Made by a program: the position numbers and the translations under genes. Shown here piece after piece: positions 60,109 to 64,000 of a stretch of 64,000 bases of DNA. Source of the stretch: Pseudomonas sp. SST3. GTDB taxonomy: Bacteria; Pseudomonadota; Gammaproteobacteria; Pseudomonadales; Pseudomonadaceae. Each line of letters begins with the position of its first letter. Position 1 is the first letter of the stretch. The stretch lies in the NCBI RefSeq assembly GCF_003325755.1, contig NZ_QORI02000005.1, positions 191,312 through 255,311 on the forward strand, read 5' to 3'. Under the pieces are notes generated by a model. The model had not been told where the DNA came from. It did no database searches and saw only the letters and a list, made by a program, of their open reading frames with translations.

Positions 60109-61515
60109 ATGCTTCCAAGTAAGTTGGCTTCAGCCTGCGCGCGTGCCGTTGCCGGCCTGATGCTGGTTGGCACGATCGGAATCGCCGCCGATGTTCAGGC
60201 TCGGACAAAGCCGATCAAACCGCCGTTGTCTCATAGCGAATCGCGCGAACAGGATTCACGTACGTTCGTGCCGGTCGAATCTCCGCTGGCGCCTTTTCCC
60301 GGTTTGCCAGGTGAGCGCTGGACCGGCATTTACGAAGGCTCGTCCTACCAGATCGAAGTACCGCCGAATTGGAATGGCATGTTGGTCATGTACGCTCATG
60401 GCTACCGCGGCACCGGCGCGGAGCTTACCGTTGGCCCACCCTCGATCCGCCCATGGTTATTGCAGCAGGGCTACGCCTGGGCTGCCTCCAGCTATAGCAA
60501 GAATTACTACGATGTACGTGCCGGGGTCGAAGATACCAACGCTCTGGCGCTCGCTTTCAGCAGCCTGACCGGCAAACCACAGCCGACCAAGACCTACATC
60601 ACGGGCCATTCCATGGGTGGCCACGTGGCGGCAGCAGCGGTGGAAGCGGAAACCTATGCCACCGCCAACAACCGGGTTCGCTATGACGGCTCGGTGCCGA
60701 TGTGTGGTGTCACCGGGGATGTCTATCAGTTCGAGTACCTCATGAACTTCACCCTGGCCGCGCAGCATCTGGCTGGCCTGGGCCCGACCACGTTCCCGGC
60801 GACCGACTTTCAGGCGAAGCTGCCGCAGATCATCGGCACGCTGTGGAACAGCTACCCGACCGACCCATCGCCGCAGGGTGAAAAGCTGGAAGGTATCGTT
60901 CGTGATCTCAGCGGTGGCGAACGCCCGATCTTTGCCGAAGGGTTCCGCACCAGTCTGCAAAGCGTCGTGCTGGGTACCGGAGGTCAAGACGGTTCGGTGA
61001 ATGGCATTCTGGCCGACTCGCTCAACGGCAATCTCGCCACCCGTTACCAATTCGATACGCGCAAGGCGATGTCGCCTGAAGAACGCAAGTTCAACGACTC
61101 GATTATCCGAGTGATCGGCCATCCGCCCGCCAACAGTATCCGTCCGGATGGCCTGCGCTGGATCCCGGTGGTGAACGGCCAGTTCGATGTGCCGGTGGTC
61201 AGCATCCACACCTTGGGCGACCTTTACGTGCCGTTCAAGCATCAGCAGATCTACCGCCGCAATGCCGAAGCCAACGGCAACGGCGACCTGCTGGTGCAAC
61301 GCGCCATTCGCGCACCCAGCCATTGCGACTTCAGCTACCAGGAGCAGGTCGAAGCGATGGCCGCGATGCTGCAATGGGAACAGCAGGGCATCAAGCCGGC
61401 GGGCGATGATGTTCTTAACCCACGTGTGGTGGCCGATCCGACCTATGGTTGCGAGTTCACTCGCAACGAGGGCATCCCCACCCGCGACTTGCTGCCAGCC
61501 TGCCCAGAAAGCTGA
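60109..61515 (+). CDS. Exported alpha/beta hydrolase
   Basis: 468 residues, ribosome-binding site GAGGAG. Signal peptide about 1-31 (MLVGTIGIAADVQA region). The fold is an alpha/beta hydrolase: strand and oxyanion region NWNGMLVMYAHGYRGTGAEL and the nucleophile elbow TYITGHSMGGHVAAAAVEAE (serine in GHSMG); a C-terminal histidine is likely in RAPSHCDFSYQEQ and an acid in SIHTLGDLYVPFKH. Two late cysteines (YGCEF, PACPES) may form a disulfide. Substrate unknown; an ester is most likely. Confidence 0.85.
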   Translation: MLPSKLASACARAVAGLMLVGTIGIAADVQARTKPIKPPLSHSESREQDSRTFVPVESPLAPFPGLPGERWTGIYEGSSYQIEVPPNWNGMLVMYAHGYRGTGAELTVGPPSIRPWLLQQGYAWAASSYSKNYYDVRAGVEDTNALALAFSSLTGKPQPTKTYITGHSMGGHVAAAAVEAETYATANNRVRYDGSVPMCGVTGDVYQFEYLMNFTLAAQHLAGLGPTTFPATDFQAKLPQIIGTLWNSYPTDPSPQGEKLEGIVRDLSGGERPIFAEGFRTSLQSVVLGTGGQDGSVNGILADSLNGNLATRYQFDTRKAMSPEERKFNDSIIRVIGHPPANSIRPDGLRWIPVVNGQFDVPVVSIHTLGDLYVPFKHQQIYRRNAEANGNGDLLVQRAIRAPSHCDFSYQEQVEAMAAMLQWEQQGIKPAGDDVLNPRVVADPTYGCEFTRNEGIPTRDLLPACPES

Positions 61516-61565
61516 TCCGGGGATAGGCCTTCCAAGCTTCGGCTAGCGTTTGCTCATGAGGGACG

Positions 61566-61592
61566 AAAAGCCCTGCGCATGCAGGGCTTTTT
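61566..61592. terminator. Rho-independent terminator after the hydrolase
   Basis: AAAAGCCCTGC-GCAT-GCAGGGCTTTTT, a perfect stem with A and T tails 50 bases past the stop. Confidence 0.9.
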
Positions 61593-61784
61593 GCCGCCTG
61601 CGGCCCGCGCCTGGTTCAGGTTGCCAATACACTTCGGCTCGATCTGGATAGTCAGTCATTCGGCGGTAGCGCGGCGATGCGCGATGTACCGCACTGAGTT
61701 CTCTGGCAAACGGGTGGAATCCGTTGGCAGATTCCGCAAGCCTACGGGGCTATCCTTAAGCTTTGAATACATGAAGGCCTAGAT

Positions 61785-62045
61785 ATGTCCCGTATAACCC
61801 GAATTGGCACTTTGCTCGGCGCGGCCGCATTAAGCGGATGCGTTGCCTACGCCGATGGTCGCTACGAGCCTTATCCTCATGAGCGCCGCGAGCATGGCTA
61901 CGAAGTTCCGAAGGGGCATCTGCCGCCACCAGGCGAATGCCGAATCTGGTACCCCGACCGCGCGCCCGGCCAACAGCCGCCGCCCGGCGACTGCCGTGAA
62001 CTGCGTCGTCATGTGCCATACGGTGCGATGCTGATCCGCGGATGA
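61785..62045 (+). CDS. Small proline-rich lipoprotein, unknown function
   Basis: 86 residues from the ATG at 61785. Lipobox GAAALSGC (cysteine 19). The mature part has two copies of a PPPGxC motif: LPPPGECRIWYPDRAPGQQP and PPPGDCRELRRHVP. This pattern, seen in many hypothetical envelope proteins, suggests a small disulfide-bonded module. The last core-type gene before the accessory region. Confidence 0.75.
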   Translation: MSRITRIGTLLGAAALSGCVAYADGRYEPYPHERREHGYEVPKGHLPPPGECRIWYPDRAPGQQPPPGDCRELRRHVPYGAMLIRG

Positions 62046-62080
62046 TGAGCTCCGCCGCCTGACGAACAAGCTATAAACGA

Positions 62081-62106
62081 AAAAGCCCTGCGTCTGCAGG
62101 GCTTTT
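62081..62106. terminator. Terminator shared by the lipoprotein gene and the tRNA remnant
   Basis: AAAAGCCCTG and CAGGGCTTTT around CGTCTG. On the minus strand it follows the tRNA 3' end by 6 bases, where a tRNA terminator is expected. Confidence 0.85.
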
Positions 62107-62112
62107 GGTATC

Positions 62113-62138
62113 TGGAGCGGGCGAAGGGAATCGAACCC
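62113..62138 (-). repeat. 3' fragment of a tRNA gene (probably tRNA-Gly): candidate attachment site
   Basis: On the minus strand these 26 bases form a T-arm and acceptor 3' strand ending in CCA: GGGTTCGATTCCC is a 5-bp T stem with a standard TTCGATT loop, followed by TTCGCCCGCTCCA. Upstream there is no anticodon arm or D arm and no partner for the acceptor stem, so no whole tRNA is present. The acceptor end CGCCCGCTCCA fits bacterial tRNA-Gly. A tRNA 3' end without its 5' part is the usual signature of the distal att site of an integrated element. Confidence 0.75.
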
Positions 62139-62149
62139 TTTTGCTTAGT

Positions 62150-62180
62150 GTGTCGTTCCGTCTCAAAGCGTGTCGTTACG
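62150..62180 (+). repeat. Two direct repeats GTGTCGTT(C/A)CG beside the tRNA fragment
   Basis: GTGTCGTTCCG (62150-62160) and GTGTCGTTACG (62170-62180) are spaced 20 bases start to start, two helical turns. Such repeats next to an att core resemble integrase or excisionase arm-type sites. No coding function is visible in this 180-bp stretch. Confidence 0.45.
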
Positions 62181-62319
62181 GGGTTTCCAGCTAGTTCGCC
62201 TGCTCGTTTCGGCACAATTCGTCACAGTGATTTCGACACTTTTCGACTCATTCACGTTGCCGAAATGCGCTGCTTAAGACAGCCAGCGCATCTGTACGGC
62301 CTCAGCCCTTGCGGGGGCT

Positions 62320-63360
62320 TTATTGTTGCAGGACGTTGGCTACGTTGCCGTTACCGTTCTGGACGATGCTTGCGGAGTGACTGTTGACTGATTGAGCTTG
62401 CGTCAGGAAAGCCTGGTTGCTGTTGCCCGTTTGGCTGATTAGCGCTTCATGAGCGTGGAAGTTCTGCGAGGCTTCTATATGGTTGTACGAGCCGACCTGA
62501 GCAATGTCCAAGCTGTGGTTATCTCCGACTTGTGACGTTACCACCGTGTTGTACTCACCCTCCGAGTACCCGGTGAAGCTGCTGTTCTGCCCAGCGAGAT
62601 AAGAGTCAAGCTTGTTCCCTGTACCCCGCTGTCCGTAGTCCAGCGTGCTATTGCCGCTGAGGGCTTCGATTTGCGCTATGTTTGCGACACCAACCTGCCG
62701 CAGGATGACCTCGGCTGCGGGATAGCGCCCTGCGTACTGGTAGATATCCGCCTGATTGGCGGTACCAACCTGTTCGATGGCTGCGAAATCATTACCCCAA
62801 CCACTACCAACATGTTCGAGGCGCACCTGATTCGCTGTACCAGTTTGCTGTATTGCCGCCGTGCTGAAGCCAGACTGGTTAACCTCAACCGTGTTGTCTT
62901 GCCCAACTGATACCACGCTGAGGTCATTTCCGACCCAGGTTTGCTTAGCGTCTAGCTGGTTTCCAGTTCCTTCCTGACGGATATTTGCGGTAGCTGACAG
63001 ATCGCCCAGATACACCTGTTGCTCAAGCGTGGCGCTGTTTGCGGTGCCCGCTTGATAAATCTCGGCGGCCGCGGTGCCAGGATTGCTTCCATTCACTTGG
63101 TAGATTTCAGCCAGATTTAGCGCGCCTACTTGCTCGATGCTCGCCTGGCCACCCTCACTGCTGGTGCCCGATTGGTCTGTGAGCGCTCTGTTCTCGGCGC
63201 CATTCTGGAGAATATAGGATTGCTGCATGACGCCGCTCTGCGTCTGCTCTGCAGTGTTATTAGTGCCGATCTGCTCGACCTCAGCCATATGTTCATTGGC
63301 CAGGACGCTACCGCTCACCGCCACTAAAAGCGCTGTAGCTAAAGGAGTCATTTTAGACAT
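62320..63360 (-). CDS. Curlin-repeat (amyloid-type) secreted protein
   Basis: 346 residues from the ATG at 63360, AGGAG nine bases upstream. Signal peptide MSKMTPLATALLVAVSGSVLA. The mature chain consists of repeats of the form Q-x-G-x2-N-x5-Q typical of CsgA/CsgB: VEQIGTNNTAEQTQSG, IEQVGTANQADIYQYAG, LRQVGVANIAQIEAL, ending IVQNGNGNVANVLQQ. No cysteine. A subunit of an extracellular amyloid-like fibre is the likely role; no secretion genes (csgEFG) are in view. Base composition is lower in GC than the core genes. Tandem with a broken paralogue to the right. Confidence 0.85.
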   Translation of the reverse strand: MSKMTPLATALLVAVSGSVLANEHMAEVEQIGTNNTAEQTQSGVMQQSYILQNGAENRALTDQSGTSSEGGQASIEQVGALNLAEIYQVNGSNPGTAAAEIYQAGTANSATLEQQVYLGDLSATANIRQEGTGNQLDAKQTWVGNDLSVVSVGQDNTVEVNQSGFSTAAIQQTGTANQVRLEHVGSGWGNDFAAIEQVGTANQADIYQYAGRYPAAEVILRQVGVANIAQIEALSGNSTLDYGQRGTGNKLDSYLAGQNSSFTGYSEGEYNTVVTSQVGDNHSLDIAQVGSYNHIEASQNFHAHEALISQTGNSNQAFLTQAQSVNSHSASIVQNGNGNVANVLQQ

Positions 63361-63468
63361 TGGAATCTCCTGTTCGCATTGGATGAGCTCCGTACATCAC
63401 AGGTGTAGCTCGCAAGGTATGCGCTGCTTAACGGCTAGCGCACATGTATGGCTTCGACTCAGAGGCCT

Positions 63469-63908
63469 CTACTGCTGGAGTAGGTTAGCTACGTTGCCAT
63501 TACCGTTTTGAACGATGCTGGCTATATGGCCTGCCGGCGATTGCCCTTGCATGAGGAAGGCTTGATTAGCGTTGCCCGTTTGGCTTATTAGCGCTTGATG
63601 GGCCCGCAACTCTTGGTAGGCTTCTATCTGGTTGAACGACCCACTCTGAGCGATATCGAGACTATTCCTATCCCCGAACTGTGACGTCAATACAGAGTTG
63701 TACTCCCCTTCTGAACTGCCTACCAAGCTACTAGGACCACCACTAATGTATGCATCAAGCGCGTTTCCTGTCCCCTGCTGTATATAATCCACGGTGGCGT
63801 AGCTACTAGAACTGATATTGGCAATGTTGGCTGTGCCGATTTGTTCTAGATATACTTCACCAGCAGGGTATCGCCCGGAGTATTGAGCAATATCCGCTTG
63901 GTTAGGGA
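63469..63908 (-). pseudogene. Curlin-repeat protein, second copy, interrupted by an insertion at its 5' side
   Basis: About 146 C-terminal codons remain, from NQADIAQYSGRYPAGEVYLE to the end IVQNGNGNVANLLQQ. They align with the intact neighbour throughout (for example SSEGEYNSVLTSQFGDRNSL and AHQALISQTGNANQAFLMQG). At about 63908 the homology stops abruptly and the frame meets a TGA within foreign sequence. The N-terminal ~200 codons and signal peptide are missing here, displaced to the right of the insertion or lost. It would have been the first gene of the pair. Confidence 0.8.
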
Positions 63909-64000
63909 TGGTCTGAAGTAGTCAGGTATTTCTGGCTGACTCCAGCCCTTGCCGATTTCAAAACGGTGATTCGGCTAAAAAACGATCAAATCATCCCCTC
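63905..64000. mobile_element. End of an insertion sequence, possibly IS5-like
   Basis: Homology to the curlin gene stops at TTAG (63902-63905) and is replaced by sequence starting GGATGGTCTGAAGTAGTCAG. A YTAR-type 4-base target and an end beginning GG are IS5-family habits, and the end loosely resembles GGAAGGTGCGAA of IS5. Neither the transposase nor the other end is in the window, so the identification rests on the abrupt break and this end only. Confidence 0.5.

Noticed and set aside
62080..62190. A complete tRNA gene on the minus strand
   Set aside because: Only the T arm and the 3' acceptor strand are present; there is no anticodon stem, D arm or 5' acceptor strand upstream.

Overview
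The window is chromosomal DNA of a high-GC gammaproteobacterium of the Pseudomonas group. The gene content, the algU-mucABCD locus, the rnfABCDGE-nth cluster, the rnt-pyrC/motY/argG block and the Lon2-pruR-putA-putP block all point there. A Stutzerimonas (P. stutzeri-like) member is my best guess, but the sequence alone does not fix the species. Most of the window is dense core genome; the last ~1.9 kb is accessory.

Layout. (1) 1-5062: a CNNM/CorC-type transporter (cut by the window edge) and a CcsA-like membrane protein on the minus strand, then ffh and the rpsP-rimM-trmD-rplS translation operon. (2) 5276-10585: xerD, dsbC, a GFA-family protein, then hom and thrC (threonine synthesis). (3) 10601-15512: an inverted-repeat element, rnt-pyrC, motY, argG, gloA and a 59-residue PA3496-type protein. 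(4) 15621-22565: nth behind the complete six-gene Rnf electron-transport complex, whose RnfC carries a long repeated C-terminal coiled-coil tail. (5) 22791-30032: mixed single genes: a secreted Arg/Tyr/Gln-rich protein, enoyl-CoA hydratase, orphan amino-acid-type binding protein, ung, DUF4142, HDOD, ygfZ and sdhE-ygfX. (6) 30001-42459: nadB, the envelope-stress operon algU-mucABCD with two near-identical AlgU-type promoters, lepA-lepB-DUF4845-rnc-era-recO-pdxJ. (7) 42484-49710: DUF2905, a LysR regulator, a DUF1127 protein, icp-cmoA-cmoB, the second Lon-type protease and the AraC-family regulator PruR. (8) 49971-57084: proline catabolism: putA and two nearly identical putP transporters flanking a small unknown gene. 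(9) 57281-62106: a ZnuD-like TonB receptor behind a Zur-box-like palindrome, two small lipoproteins and a secreted alpha/beta hydrolase.

(10) 62113-64000: accessory DNA. A 26-bp copy of the 3' end of a tRNA (probably tRNA-Gly) without the rest of the tRNA marks what looks like the far attachment site of an integrated element. Inside it lie two tandem curlin-repeat (amyloid-type) genes; the promoter-proximal copy is interrupted at about 63908 by what looks like the end of an IS5-like insertion sequence.

Quality note. Three large conserved genes (lepA, the Lon-type protease and putA) each carry one single-base deletion in a short G/C run. In each case restoring one G or C rebuilds the family's normal reading frame. 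Three independent lesions of this kind in 16 kb of core genome are better explained by sequencing or assembly error than by gene decay; I annotate each as one gene with a frameshift.
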